Assembly: GCA_002363865.1 (NCBI GenBank)
Contig: DEWY01000006.1
Coordinates: 1-64,000, forward strand
Direction: 5' to 3'
Origin: Caulobacteraceae bacterium UBA3198
GTDB taxonomy: Bacteria; Pseudomonadota; Alphaproteobacteria; Caulobacterales; Caulobacteraceae
DNA length: 64,000 nucleotides
Below the pieces are notes generated by a model. The model was not told the DNA's origin and did not search any database. It worked only from the letters and a program-made list of their open reading frames with translations. Positions 1 through 7,959 of the stretch are shown one piece after another. A program made the position numbers and the translations under genes. Each line of letters opens with the position of its first letter. The stretch's first letter is position 1.

Positions 1-349
1 CGGAGAACCGGCGCCACCTCAGTGCTTCCCCTGCATGGTCATGCAAATGGAGCTCGCGAGTGACAACATCGCCATCCTGGGCGCACTGCAAATGGAGATT
101 GTAGTCCACGATCCGCTCAGTCGGATCTGGCGTTTCTGGCGGATTCCGATGAAGCTCTTCGGCAATCTCAGACAGTTTTCCCTGGGTAAATGCATTCCCA
201 GTGACAGTGAATCCACTTGTATTCACGCCGTGGCCAGTTACATCGACCTGATGGAATGCATAGAATGAACCGATATAGCAGGTCTTTCCCGCGCTTGTGC
301 TGCCGAGCATAGCAATCTGCCACCGCGGCGGCGTGTCGTCGTTTTGCAT
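1..349 (-). CDS. P-loop (TRAFAC-like) GTPase, 5' part only, cut by window edge
   Basis: An open frame runs from an ATG at 349 leftward to the window edge (116 codons, no stop seen). A strong Shine-Dalgarno GGAGGTG sits 6-7 bases before the ATG. Residues 16-23 read GSTSAGKT, a perfect Walker A/G1 motif, and residues 104-107 read DHAG, a DxxG (G3) motif after a run of alternating hydrophobic residues, as in small GTPases. Between them is a spacer rich in Asn, Thr and Gly. This pattern fits the prokaryotic TRAFAC/'double-GTPase' proteins found in mobile elements and conflict systems; that family assignment is inference from motifs. The gene is divergent from the DUF3768 unit and lies in the integrase-bearing element, so it is probably cargo. 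The rest of the protein and its partners lie outside the window. Confidence 0.72.
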   Translation of the reverse strand, partial: MQNDDTPPRWQIAMLGSTSAGKTCYIGSFYAFHQVDVTGHGVNTSGFTVTGNAFTQGKLSEIAEELHRNPPETPDPTERIVDYNLHLQCAQDGDVVTRELHLHDHAGEALRWRRFS

Positions 350-792
350 TTTGGCACCTCCCCCCAGGATAGAGATAATGGCACGGCCAAGCCTGTAGGT
401 TGTCAAGCCGTTCACTCACTCTTCACGGTTCTTCCGGAGGGGCTGTTGCGCCTCATTGCAGTCCCGCGCTTGGCCAGCACGGCCTAAGCGTTGCGACTTG
501 GCGATCCGTTCTCAGGTGCGTGGTAGCCGCCGCTGAGCCGCTCAGGTTTTTGCCTATGCGCACCGCTCTGACCCTCTTCCGCCCGAGCACATCCTTCTGC
601 TTCGTGGTTGGAGCGTTCTGCATCAGGCCCGCAGACGTTCAACCCAGCTCGCTTCCTCCGCCGCTGGCTCCGTGCAGCTCCGCTCCCTTTGGGCGCGCAT
701 GCGCGGGGTGTGATCGTCCGCTCTAGGCCTGCTGCCCTGGCTCCCCATGAAGCCGCGGGATGGTCCCGCGGCGGAAATGAAGGAGACAGATC
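350..792. other. Gene-poor divergent spacer between GTPase and DUF3768 unit
   Basis: I see no convincing gene in these 443 bases. The open frames here have Arg/Ser/Pro-rich translations typical of non-coding frames in GC-rich DNA. The segment must hold the promoters of the leftward GTPase and the rightward two-gene unit. Its only clear structure is the hairpin at 752-772, listed separately. Confidence 0.6.
752..772 (+). promoter_or_regulatory. Perfect GC-rich hairpin just upstream of a ribosome binding site
   Basis: GCCGCGGGA and TCCCGCGGC form a perfect 9-bp stem around a TGG loop, ending 20 bases before the ATG at 793. The Shine-Dalgarno of that gene (GAAGGAGA) follows immediately. The placement suggests a 5'-UTR element protecting the transcript or limiting translation, but I know of no named family and there is no run of T to make it a terminator. 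Confidence 0.45.
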
Positions 793-1017
793 ATGGCAAA
801 CCGCCCTCAACCCAAACCTGCTGGCAGCAAGCCGACCCACCGCCTCTACCGCGTGGTCGGCGACGGCGAATCTGCAAGCTGGACCCCGATCGGGGCTGCC
901 TGGCCAAACAAGGACGGCATGGGCTTCTCGCTTAGCTGTGACGCCGTGCCGCTACAGGGTCGCATCGTGATGCGCGCTATCACGGAACGCACTGAAGCTA
1001 ACGGAGGTCAGCAATGA
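793..1017 (+). CDS. Small conserved element protein (74 aa), unknown function
   Basis: The start has a good Shine-Dalgarno (AAGGAGA, 7-8 bases upstream). The protein is short, soluble and without signal peptide. It has a Lys/Pro N-terminus and a core containing RLYRVVGDGE, WTPIGAAWPN and GFSLSCDAVPLQGRIVMR. I recognise this as a type of small protein common beside DUF3768 genes on alphaproteobacterial plasmids and integrative elements; no function is known to me. Its stop overlaps the ATG of the next gene, so the two are co-translated. Confidence 0.7.
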   Translation: MANRPQPKPAGSKPTHRLYRVVGDGESASWTPIGAAWPNKDGMGFSLSCDAVPLQGRIVMRAITERTEANGGQQ

Positions 1018-1355
1018 CCTCCCAATGCTCCACCACAAGCCGTGTCCGGGCGCTGAACGATGCCTTCCGCACCGGTGGGCCTCAGTCAGGGCAATGGATG
1101 CACACACGCGGTGTTGCAGAACGAGGCGCCGAGTTCGTTATCCTCGCGCTCCGAGCTGTTCAACAGTTCGATGCATTCGACCCTGGGGACGACCCCTATG
1201 GCGAGCATGACTTCGGCGCGTTCGATCTCAACGGCGAACGGCTCTTCTGGAAGATCGACTACTACGATCCCTCGTTGTCCTATGGCTCGAATGCGCCCGA
1301 AGACGCCGATGCGACCAGCCGTGTGCTCACCCTGATGCTGGCCTCAGAATACTGA
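1014..1355 (+). CDS. DUF3768 family protein
   Basis: The 113-residue protein carries the signatures of DUF3768: an N-terminal LNDAFR, the central DPYGEHDFGAFDL block, FWKIDYYD, and the C-terminal TSRVLTLMLASEY. DUF3768 is found mainly on conjugative plasmids and integrative elements of Alphaproteobacteria; its function is unknown. It overlaps the upstream 74-aa gene by 4 bases. A perfect 11-bp hairpin follows at 1372-1397. Together with the integrase it marks this end of the window as element DNA. Confidence 0.85.
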   Translation: MTSQCSTTSRVRALNDAFRTGGPQSGQWMHTRGVAERGAEFVILALRAVQQFDAFDPGDDPYGEHDFGAFDLNGERLFWKIDYYDPSLSYGSNAPEDADATSRVLTLMLASEY

Positions 1356-1371
1356 GCGCCGGTCGGTTTCG

Positions 1372-1397
1372 CCGAGGCGCGCGTGAGCGCGCCTCGG
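1372..1397 (+). terminator. Hairpin after the DUF3768 gene
   Basis: An 11-bp perfect stem (CCGAGGCGCGC paired with GCGCGCCTCGG) with a GTGA loop lies 16 bases after the stop of the DUF3768 gene. No T run follows, so it is a likely transcript 3' end or a Rho-assisted stop rather than a textbook intrinsic terminator. Confidence 0.55.
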
Positions 1398-1575
1398 ATC
1401 CGGCCAACGAACCCACCAGCAAACCCTGTGGACGGCCGCTCCAAGTAAATAGACCATTGCGCAGCGCTATGACATCCTAACCTATAAGCACAATCTGCAC
1501 AGATTCTACACAAGCCAAACGTCGTAGATTTTATTCATTTATTTCAGGAGGTTATTTGTGCACCAATACACCTAC

Positions 1576-1593
1576 GTGATGATGAGTCATCAC
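1576..1593. promoter_or_regulatory. Palindrome GTGATGA-N4-TCATCAC, possible operator
   Basis: Two perfect 7-bp arms around TGAG lie just upstream of the best -35 box of the integrase promoter (1601). This is a plausible repressor or excisionase operator; no binding protein is identifiable inside the window. Confidence 0.4.
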
Positions 1594-1600
1594 TAGATTA

Positions 1601-1628
1601 TTGACTTTGTTGTGTAATATTTCATAAT
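1601..1628 (+). promoter_or_regulatory. Sigma70-type promoter for the integrase gene
   Basis: TTGACT at 1601-1606 and CATAAT at 1623-1628, separated by 16 bases, each match consensus at five of six positions. Transcription would begin about 1635, on top of the second 20-bp repeat, so integrase binding there could repress its own gene. Confidence 0.55.
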
Positions 1629-1725
1629 AATTACTGCACAGAACCTACACAGCAACCTCAGTTCAGTCGGTTACAGGATTTTTCTGCACAGTTCCTGCAC
1701 AGTTTCAGCGAAGAGACCGGGCTTC

Positions 1726-2973
1726 ATGGCCGATGTGCAGGAGGTCAAGACTGACCTTATCCTGTTTCGCCGAACAGACGTGAAGCACCATAACTGGTAC
1801 TGTCGCATTAGGATTCCGGGCAAGGACAAGTACAAATTCGTATCGCTGAAAACACCGATCGAGTCTGAGGCGCGCGAACGAGCGCTCGAAGCCGATGCCG
1901 ATCTGCGCTTTCGCTTGAAGCACAATATCCCGATCTTCAATCGCCTCTTCTCGCAGGTGGCTGCGGATTTCTCAGCCTTCCAGAAGGACCGCGCACAGGC
2001 CGGCCAGATCACGATGCACCGCTGGCGCGTCATGGATTCTCATATTCGCAGCCAGCTCAATCGCTATGTCGGCAGCACCCAGATCACCCTGATTGGTCCC
2101 GACCGATGGTCGGATTACCCGATCTGGCGCCATAAGAATGGGAAGGGCCGCTCGGGAGGAGCCGTTAGCGACGGCACCATTCGAGACGAAATGGCGACCT
2201 TCCGCTCGATCATGGCGTTTGCCGCCTCAAAGCGCATCATCCCCGAGAGCCATGTCTTCAAGGAGCGGCTTCCAATCAGCAAAGCCTCGCGCGAGGAGTT
2301 CACGCCCGAGGAGTATCGAGCGCTCCACACCTTCGCTCGGACACAGTGGGTCAAGAAGGCTCCGAACGACTACAGCGGCTGGCACCGCCGGATGGCCTAC
2401 GAGTTCATTCTCATCATGACCAACACCGGTATGCGACCCTCGGAGGCGCGAAACCTCTGCTGGCGAGACGTGGCCTTGCGCAGCGACAAGCAGGGAAGGC
2501 GATTTGTCGTTCTGCATGTCCGCGGCAAAGGAAAGTCCCGCGCGCTCGTCGCCAGTAGCAAGGTGGGCGACTACCTTCATCGGGTGAAGGAGCTTAGCCG
2601 GGCGACCGCTCCGGAAGACCCGGTCTTTAGCACCTATGATGGGCGAAAAGCAGCGACCCTCTATCACGGCCTTATCGAGGCCGTTCTCACCAAATCGAAG
2701 CTGTTGCACTCATCCTCAGGGAGCCGCCGCAGCACCTACTGTTTCCGGCATACCTACGCCACATTCCGCCTGATGGAAGGCGTCGACTCTCTGTTCCTAG
2801 CTAAACAAATGGGAACCTCGGTGAAGATGATCGAGGACCACTATGGGCACATCACGCCCACGAAAAATGCCGAGCGCATTTTGCAGGGCCTACCGGGATG
2901 GGGGTCAGCTTCGGAAGCGGCGCTGGCGACCTTTGCGGAAGTGGACGACGCTTCGCCGGAAAAGCCCGTCTAG
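1726..2973 (+). CDS. Tyrosine-recombinase integrase of the element
   Basis: This 415-aa protein would catalyse site-specific insertion and excision. It has an N-terminal DNA-binding part and a C-terminal catalytic domain. Arg237 lies in TGMRPSEA, and Arg341 in the CFRHTYATFRL motif, where the usual first His of HxxR is a Tyr, as is common in this alphaproteobacterial integrase subfamily. Tyr373 in DHYGHI is the nucleophile. No frameshift is seen, so it looks intact. It points at the 3' end of tRNA-Ser(GGA) 228 bases downstream, the expected target. The Shine-Dalgarno is weak, but the ATG at 1726 fits the family's N-terminus. Confidence 0.9.
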   Translation: MADVQEVKTDLILFRRTDVKHHNWYCRIRIPGKDKYKFVSLKTPIESEARERALEADADLRFRLKHNIPIFNRLFSQVAADFSAFQKDRAQAGQITMHRWRVMDSHIRSQLNRYVGSTQITLIGPDRWSDYPIWRHKNGKGRSGGAVSDGTIRDEMATFRSIMAFAASKRIIPESHVFKERLPISKASREEFTPEEYRALHTFARTQWVKKAPNDYSGWHRRMAYEFILIMTNTGMRPSEARNLCWRDVALRSDKQGRRFVVLHVRGKGKSRALVASSKVGDYLHRVKELSRATAPEDPVFSTYDGRKAATLYHGLIEAVLTKSKLLHSSSGSRRSTYCFRHTYATFRLMEGVDSLFLAKQMGTSVKMIEDHYGHITPTKNAERILQGLPGWGSASEAALATFAEVDDASPEKPV

Positions 2974-3006
2974 CGACCTCACCATAGCGGGGACGCGCGC
3001 GAATTG

Positions 3007-3084
3007 ATCATCGAGTTCGATGATAGCGCACTGCTTCCCCGCCGAGATCGCCCGCAACTGCGCCCAGCTGAATCGAGTTCGATT
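3007..3084. repeat. Two related palindromes sharing ATCGAGTTCGAT
   Basis: ATCATCGA-GT-TCGATGAT at 3007-3024 and AATCGA-GT-TCGATT at 3071-3084 are perfect palindromes with the same 12-base core, 62 bp apart. They lie between the integrase stop and tRNA-Ser. They could be binding sites for an element protein or part of the att region; no other feature is seen from 2974 to 3201. Confidence 0.45.
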
Positions 3085-3201
3085 CGGCCGCAGCGCCAGG
3101 CGCGGCTAAACCAGCCTCAAGATGTTTGATGATGATTTTTAGGACGCCACAATCGCCCCCCAGAAGAAACCGTGTTAAATCGGTCACTTAGGGGAAGAAT
3201 G

Positions 3202-3291
3202 TGGCGGTGAGAGAGGGATTCGAACCCTCGATAGAGTTTCCCCTATACACGCGTTCCAGGCGTGCGCCTTCAACCACTCGGCCACCTCACC
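3202..3291 (-). tRNA. tRNA-Ser(GGA), likely integration target
   Basis: Read on the minus strand the 90-base gene starts GGTGAGGTGGCCGAGTGG, with a 7-bp acceptor stem including one G-U pair. It has anticodon loop CTGGAAC (anticodon GGA), the long variable arm typical of tRNA-Ser, the T-loop GGTTCGAATCC and an encoded CCA. Its 3' end faces the integrase, so the element probably uses the tRNA 3' end as attB. The matching attL copy would be outside the window to the left. Confidence 0.95.
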
Positions 3292-3328
3292 ACACCGGTC
3301 GGGGGCGGGCCCCCGGCGGAAGGGCGTC

Positions 3329-3356
3329 TATATAGCGAGGTGGGCGCCCGGGGCAA
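3329..3356 (-). promoter_or_regulatory. Probable promoter of tRNA-Ser
   Basis: On the minus strand TTGCCC (3356-3351) and TATATA (3334-3329) are 16 bases apart, placing the start near 3323, about 30 bases before the tRNA. Each box matches consensus at four of six positions. Confidence 0.4.
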
Positions 3357-3428
3357 GCGGCCCTGTTCGTCGGGCGTGCGGCGTCCTATCTGTAGGGCCA
3401 GATCCATCCCTATCCGTCCGAGGTCGCC

Positions 3429-4075
<647 letters not shown>

Positions 4076-4079
<4 letters not shown>

Positions 4080-4429
4080 GTCAGGCGGCCTCGCCCCAGG
4101 CCATCCTGGACCAGGCCCTGGCCCTTCCGGCGACGACCCTGAGCGTCCAGTGGGGCGACGCCCAGGTGATCAAGGTCGGCGGGCGGATCTTCGCGATCAT
4201 CGGGGCTGATGGCGGGCTGTCCTTCAAGGCCACCGACATCGCCTATGAGGCCCTGGTGGAGCGCGGCGAGGCTAGGCCAGCGCCCTATCTGGCGCGGGCC
4301 AAGTGGGTCAGGTTCGACGATCCCACGGCGCTTAATTTGGCGGACACCGCCGACTGGCTGGCCACCGCCCACGCCCTGGTGGCGGCCAAGCTCACCCGCG
4401 CCCAGCGGCGGGAACTTGGCCTTTCCTGA
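4076..4429 (+). CDS. MmcQ/YjbR family protein
   Basis: The 117-aa protein belongs to the YjbR/MmcQ fold (CyaY-like, DNA-binding suggested). It has an N-terminal helix region, then VQWGDAQVIKVGGRIFAIIG, SFKATD, and a C-terminal helix with ARAKWVRFD. I chose the GTG at 4076 (overlapping the TGA of msrA) because an upstream in-frame ATG would lie far inside msrA and add an Arg-rich tail unlike the family. Function is not established. Confidence 0.8.
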
Positions 4430-4431
4430 TA

Positions 4432-5190
4432 TCAGCGTGGCTCGGCAGGCTTGTCGCTGGTCGGCGCCTCGGAGATCGCCGTCGGCGCCGGTGCGTTCTC
4501 GATCAGGGTGCGAAGCTCGGCGATGGCCTTCGCAGCCGCTGAACTGCGCTGGCGCCAGATCAGCAGGGCGACGGCGCTCAGGGTGGCGATGATAAAGGCC
4601 GTTGAACCAAAGACCCAGCTGGCGGCGGCCAGGGCGAAGTAATAGCCCCGGACGCCCGCATTGAAGGCTGAAAGGGCCGGATTGAGTAGCCGGCCGGCCG
4701 CCGAACCATAGGGGCTCGCCAGCCCCACCGCCTCGTCCGGCGCCGCGCCGATCACCGCGATGGTGTAGTTGAGCTGGCGGATGGCCCAGATGAAGTCCAG
4801 CAGCCCCCGGGCCAGGGTGACGAGCACCAGAGCCACCTGCACCTCGAACAGCAGCCGGGTCGAGGTTTCGATCACGATCAGGCTGGAGGCGCTGCGAAAG
4901 GCGGACTCCCCGCCGAACAGCACCCCGGCGGCGCCAGCGATCAGGATCAGATTCGACGAGGCGAAAAAGGAGGCCGAGTTGATGGTGTGGCCCAGAAGCT
5001 GGCTATCCATCAGCCGGCTCTCCCGCCGCGCCATATTGCCCATCCAGGCGCTGCGGATCACCGCCATGTCCAGATTGATCATGTGGCGGCGGCCAAGGGC
5101 GGCCTTGACGAGCGGCTCATAGGCCAGCCAGGCGATCGCGAAGATCGCCAGCGCCACGGTGTCCAGGGTGGAGAGCTGCAGACCCGGCAT
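4432..5190 (-). CDS. DUF599 family membrane protein
   Basis: This is a 252-aa inner-membrane protein with about four hydrophobic segments. It carries the DUF599 pattern: an N-terminal TM, the INLDMAVIRSAWMGNMARRESRLMDSQLLGH block, then TM segments around ASSNLILIAGAAGVLFGG, and a final TM before a charged C-terminus. Function is unknown. It converges on the YjbR gene with only 2 bases between stops and lies 12 bases downstream of the transporter gene, so it is probably in the same leftward transcript. Confidence 0.82.
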   Translation of the reverse strand: MPGLQLSTLDTVALAIFAIAWLAYEPLVKAALGRRHMINLDMAVIRSAWMGNMARRESRLMDSQLLGHTINSASFFASSNLILIAGAAGVLFGGESAFRSASSLIVIETSTRLLFEVQVALVLVTLARGLLDFIWAIRQLNYTIAVIGAAPDEAVGLASPYGSAAGRLLNPALSAFNAGVRGYYFALAAASWVFGSTAFIIATLSAVALLIWRQRSSAAAKAIAELRTLIENAPAPTAISEAPTSDKPAEPR

Positions 5191-5202
5191 GGTGAGGTGT
5201 TC

Positions 5203-6537
5203 CTAGTCCTCCAGGATGCGGCTGTGCTGACGGCTGTCGCGCAGCAGCAGCGAGGTGATGAGCGCCACCCCCATGATGGCCGAGACGTAGATGTAGAAGG
5301 CGCTCTCCACCCCCTGGCCCTTGAAGCCCAGGGCGACGGCCTCGGCGGTGCCGCCGAACACGGCGTTGGCCATGGCGTAGGGTAGCGCCACCCCCAGAGC
5401 CCGGACGTGGGCGGGGAACAGCTCGGCCTTGGTCACCGCGCTGACCGAGGTGTAGCCGGCGATAATCACGATCAGCACCACCATCAGGGCGAACGCCATC
5501 AGGGGTTCTGTGACCCCGGCCATGGCGGTCATGATCGGATAGGTCAGCAGCATGCCGGCCCCGAAGGTGAAGGCTAGGTTGGTTCGCCGGCCCCACTTGT
5601 CCGACAGCCAGCCAAACAGGGGCAGGATGAACAGATAGACCACCAGGGCGCCGGCCGTGATGTTGGTCGCCGTCTCCTTGGAGAAGCCCGTGGTGTTGAC
5701 CAGGAACTTCTGCATGTAGGTCGTATAGGCGTAGAAGGCGAGCGAGCCGCCGGCGGTCAGCAGGAAGATGGCGGCGGTCTCCCACGGATGGTGGGTGAAC
5801 AGCATCATGGTCCGCGCCCGCTCGGCCCCAGACGCCTGGGCGTTCTGGAACGAGGCGCTCTCCTCCAGGCCGCGGCGAATCCAGAACACCACCACCGCCA
5901 GCAGGGCGCCGAAGACGAAGGGGATGCGCCAGCCCCAGGCTTCCAGGTCCTCGGTCGGCATCAGCCTCTGGAGCAGGATCAGAATGCCCAGGGCCAGCAA
6001 CTGGCCGGAAATCAGGGTGACGAACTGGAAGCTGGACCAGAACCCGCGGCGGGCCTTGCCGGCCATCTCCGACAGGTAGGTGGCGCTGGCGCCATATTCT
6101 CCGCCCACGGATAGCCCCTGCAGCAGGCGGGCCATCAACAGGATGGCTGGGGCGGCCACGCCGATCATCGCATAGTCGGGGATGATGGCGATGATGGCCG
6201 ATCCGGCGCACATCATGGCCACCGACAGGCTGAGCGCGGCCTTGCGTCCGGCCCGGTCGGCATAGAGGCCCATCAGCCAGGCGCCGAGCGGCCTGGCCAG
6301 GAAGCCGATGGCGAACACCGCCGCAGCTTGCAGCAGCTGCGAGGTCGGATCGCCTGAAGGAAAGAAGTGCGGCGCGAAATAGAGCGCGAAGGACGAATAG
6401 GCGAACCAGTCGTACCACTCGACCAGGTTGCCCGCCGAACCGCCGGCGATGGCCTTCAGACGCTGAAGAGGGGTCAAGCCGGGCGCGAGCAGCCCGGGCG
6501 GAGCCTGTGAGTCTGCGCCTGTTTCCGTCGCCGTCAT
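5203..6537 (-). CDS. MFS transporter, metabolite:H+ symporter (MHS, KgtP/ProP-like)
   Basis: A 444-aa, 12-TM permease. The N-terminus GGSAGNLVEWYDWFAYSSFALYFAPHFFP is the hallmark of the MHS family, which takes up dicarboxylates, tricarboxylates or betaines with protons. The MFS loop motif appears as YADRAGRK near residue 110, and RLLQGLSVGGEYG follows in TM4-5. The substrate cannot be told from sequence. It is followed by the DUF599 gene. Confidence 0.88.
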   Translation of the reverse strand: MTATETGADSQAPPGLLAPGLTPLQRLKAIAGGSAGNLVEWYDWFAYSSFALYFAPHFFPSGDPTSQLLQAAAVFAIGFLARPLGAWLMGLYADRAGRKAALSLSVAMMCAGSAIIAIIPDYAMIGVAAPAILLMARLLQGLSVGGEYGASATYLSEMAGKARRGFWSSFQFVTLISGQLLALGILILLQRLMPTEDLEAWGWRIPFVFGALLAVVVFWIRRGLEESASFQNAQASGAERARTMMLFTHHPWETAAIFLLTAGGSLAFYAYTTYMQKFLVNTTGFSKETATNITAGALVVYLFILPLFGWLSDKWGRRTNLAFTFGAGMLLTYPIMTAMAGVTEPLMAFALMVVLIVIIAGYTSVSAVTKAELFPAHVRALGVALPYAMANAVFGGTAEAVALGFKGQGVESAFYIYVSAIMGVALITSLLLRDSRQHSRILED

Positions 6538-6629
6538 GCCCGTCTCCCCCGCGGCCCTTGTTTGGGCGCGATGCTAGGGAGGTGCGGCGGGAAGCGGAAG
6601 CCCCATAGAGGCCCCCGCCCCCTTGAGGT

Positions 6630-6788
6630 CTAGATTCGGCCCATGAGGACCAGGATCAGCACGATGAGCAGGACCAGGCCCAGGCCGCCGGACGGGAAGT
6701 AGCCCCAGCTGCGGCTGTGACCCCAGGTCGGCAGGGCGCCGACCAGCGCGATGATCAGGATGATCAGGAGGATTGTGCCAAGCGACAT
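6630..6788 (-). CDS. DUF3309 family small membrane protein
   Basis: This 52-residue frame starts MSLGTILLIILIIALVGALP. It then has TWGHSRSWGYFPSGG and a second hydrophobic stretch ending LVLMGRI. Two short TM segments around a Trp/Tyr-rich loop are the pattern of DUF3309, a small alpha- and betaproteobacterial family of unknown function often linked to stress responses. Confidence 0.85.
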   Translation of the reverse strand: MSLGTILLIILIIALVGALPTWGHSRSWGYFPSGGLGLVLLIVLILVLMGRI

Positions 6789-6891
6789 GTGCGTATCCCG
6801 TCTCAGGAGCGCACCCCAGCGGGCGCTCGCGGGAGGAGAAACGGCGCCGCGCGGTCAAGGTTCCGGCGCCCCGTGCGGCGCCCGGGCGGAC

Positions 6892-7287
6892 TTAGTCGGC
6901 GGCGTCGGCTGTGTGCAGGGCGGCGTCCTTCTCCTTGACGCCCAGGGCGTAGAGCCCGCCGATGAAGGCCCCCTTGATGCGCGGCAACAACAACAGGGTG
7001 GCGCCGGTCAGGGGCAGCAGGGTGGAGGCGAGCACCACAGCCACCGGGGCCTGCCAGATGAAGGGAAACAGCAGCAGCGGGGCGACGATGACGTGGCCGA
7101 CGATAAGGATGGTGAAATAGGCCGGCCCGTCGTCGGCGGGGTATTGCGCCAGATCATGCTGGCAGGCGGGGCAGGCCGGCTCCACCTTCAGATAGCGCCA
7201 GAACAGCTTGCCCTCGCCGCAGGCGGGGCACCGCCCCTTGAGGCCACGATTGAGGGCGGTCAGGAAGCCGGGGCGCTGTGTAGTCAT
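6892..7287 (-). CDS. DUF983 family protein, zinc-ribbon plus two TM (copy 1)
   Basis: The 131-aa protein starts with a zinc ribbon (CPACGEGKLF, then CPACQHDL), followed by DDGPAYFTILIVGHVI and two TM helices with an RIKGAFIGG tail: the DUF983 pattern. The start is uncertain; ATG 7287 (MTTQRPG) matches the second copy's MAQPNP start, and ATG 7296 would add three residues. A second copy lies in the cytochrome oxidase cluster at 54521. This copy stands apart, between DUF3309 and the entericidin gene. Function is not established. Confidence 0.85.
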   Translation of the reverse strand: MTTQRPGFLTALNRGLKGRCPACGEGKLFWRYLKVEPACPACQHDLAQYPADDGPAYFTILIVGHVIVAPLLLFPFIWQAPVAVVLASTLLPLTGATLLLLPRIKGAFIGGLYALGVKEKDAALHTADAAD

Positions 7288-7367
7288 GGCGTCCATATGC
7301 GGCCGCCCTGGCCAGGATGGAAGGGCGACGGAACCACGCAGGGCGCTTTTCCGTCGCCGGGCTCGAC

Positions 7368-7505
7368 TTAGCGACGCACGTCCTCGGCCGTGTTCTTCAC
7401 CGCGGTTCCGGCCGCCTCCATATCGCGGCCAACGCCGGCGACGGTGTTGCAGGCCGAGACCAGCAGGGTCGCCGCCACAGCGGCCATGATCAGCACCTTG
7501 CTCAT
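7368..7505 (-). CDS. Entericidin A/B family lipoprotein
   Basis: The 45-residue frame begins with a hydrophobic signal and a lipobox ending SAC-N. The mature part, NTVAGVGRDMEAAGTAVKNT, is nearly identical in pattern to entericidin (NT.xGxGxDxxxxGxAI). These are tiny stress-induced envelope lipoproteins, toxin or antidote in E. coli EcnAB. Only one copy is present. Confidence 0.9.
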   Translation of the reverse strand: MSKVLIMAAVAATLLVSACNTVAGVGRDMEAAGTAVKNTAEDVRR

Positions 7506-7535
7506 GAAAGATCACGCTCCATCAGGGACCGGACC

Positions 7536-7574
7536 CCATGGCCCGGTTTAGAGGCGATCTAAGCCGGGCCATGG
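7536..7574. terminator. Long hairpin between YegP and entericidin genes
   Basis: CCATGGCCCGG pairs with CCGGGCCATGG, and after one mismatch TTAG pairs with CTAA, around a 7-base loop. It lies after the YegP stop and 31 bases before the entericidin start on the same strand. It lacks a T run, so it may insulate the two genes or stabilise one transcript. Confidence 0.5.
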
Positions 7575-7599
7575 ACCAGGATCAACGGGATTGCGGGCT

Positions 7600-7785
7600 C
7601 TAACCGGCGCTCTCGTCCACCACATCGGCGTCCGGCGCATTCTTCTTGATGGACTCGATCATGTTCTTGGCGCTGGCCTTGGCGGCGTAGCCCTCGGAGG
7701 AGAACATGACCTCACCGTTGGAGGCGCGGAAGCGCACCCGAAACTCGCCCGCCTTGTCTTTGAAGATCTCGAACTTGTAGGCCAT
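7600..7785 (-). CDS. YegP family protein (DUF1508)
   Basis: A 61-aa protein: MAYKFEIFKDKAGEFRVRFRASNGEVMFSSEGY and a C-terminal KKNAPDADVVD. This is one DUF1508 repeat (YegP of E. coli has two). I chose the ATG at 7785 because a clear AGGAGGG lies just upstream; a longer frame adds a non-family tail. Function is unknown. Confidence 0.9.
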   Translation of the reverse strand: MAYKFEIFKDKAGEFRVRFRASNGEVMFSSEGYAAKASAKNMIESIKKNAPDADVVDESAG

Positions 7786-7959
7786 CTCGCCCTCCTGGCT
7801 GGTTGCTAAGCGACGTCTGCAGCCAAGCTTGCCGCGCATCGCCCCCGCGGGCAACCACCCTGGACGAATGTCTCAGGGGCGCCATTGTCAGGGCTCAGCC
7901 GGCGCCGATCCATGGGGGCGGGGCGTCGGCGGACCAGACCAGTCCCCAGGGAGACGCCC

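Larger units (their letters stand above)
1495..1703. repeat. Three 20-bp direct repeats upstream of the integrase (candidate arm-type sites)
   Basis: Three copies start with CTGCACAG at 1495-1514, 1634-1653 and 1684-1703, with consensus CTGCACAG-WW-YCTRCACA. Each copy is itself two near-repeats of about 10 bp (CTGCACAG then CTACACAR or CTGCACAG), one helical turn apart. They sit in an unusually AT-rich stretch between the DUF3768 hairpin and the integrase start. Paired direct repeats at helical spacing beside an integrase gene are the usual look of arm-type integrase or excisionase binding sites; that role is inferred. The remainder of 1398-1725 holds the promoter and palindrome listed next, and no gene. 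Confidence 0.6.

Noticed and set aside
350..420. TTGACA on the minus strand at 406-401 as a -35 box for the GTPase gene
   Set aside because: The nearest AT-rich -10-like hexamer is about 22 bases away, too far for a normal promoter.
400..840. Open frames of 108-118 codons between the GTPase and DUF3768 unit
   Set aside because: They overlap each other on both strands, lack ribosome sites and have Arg/Ser/Pro-biased translations.
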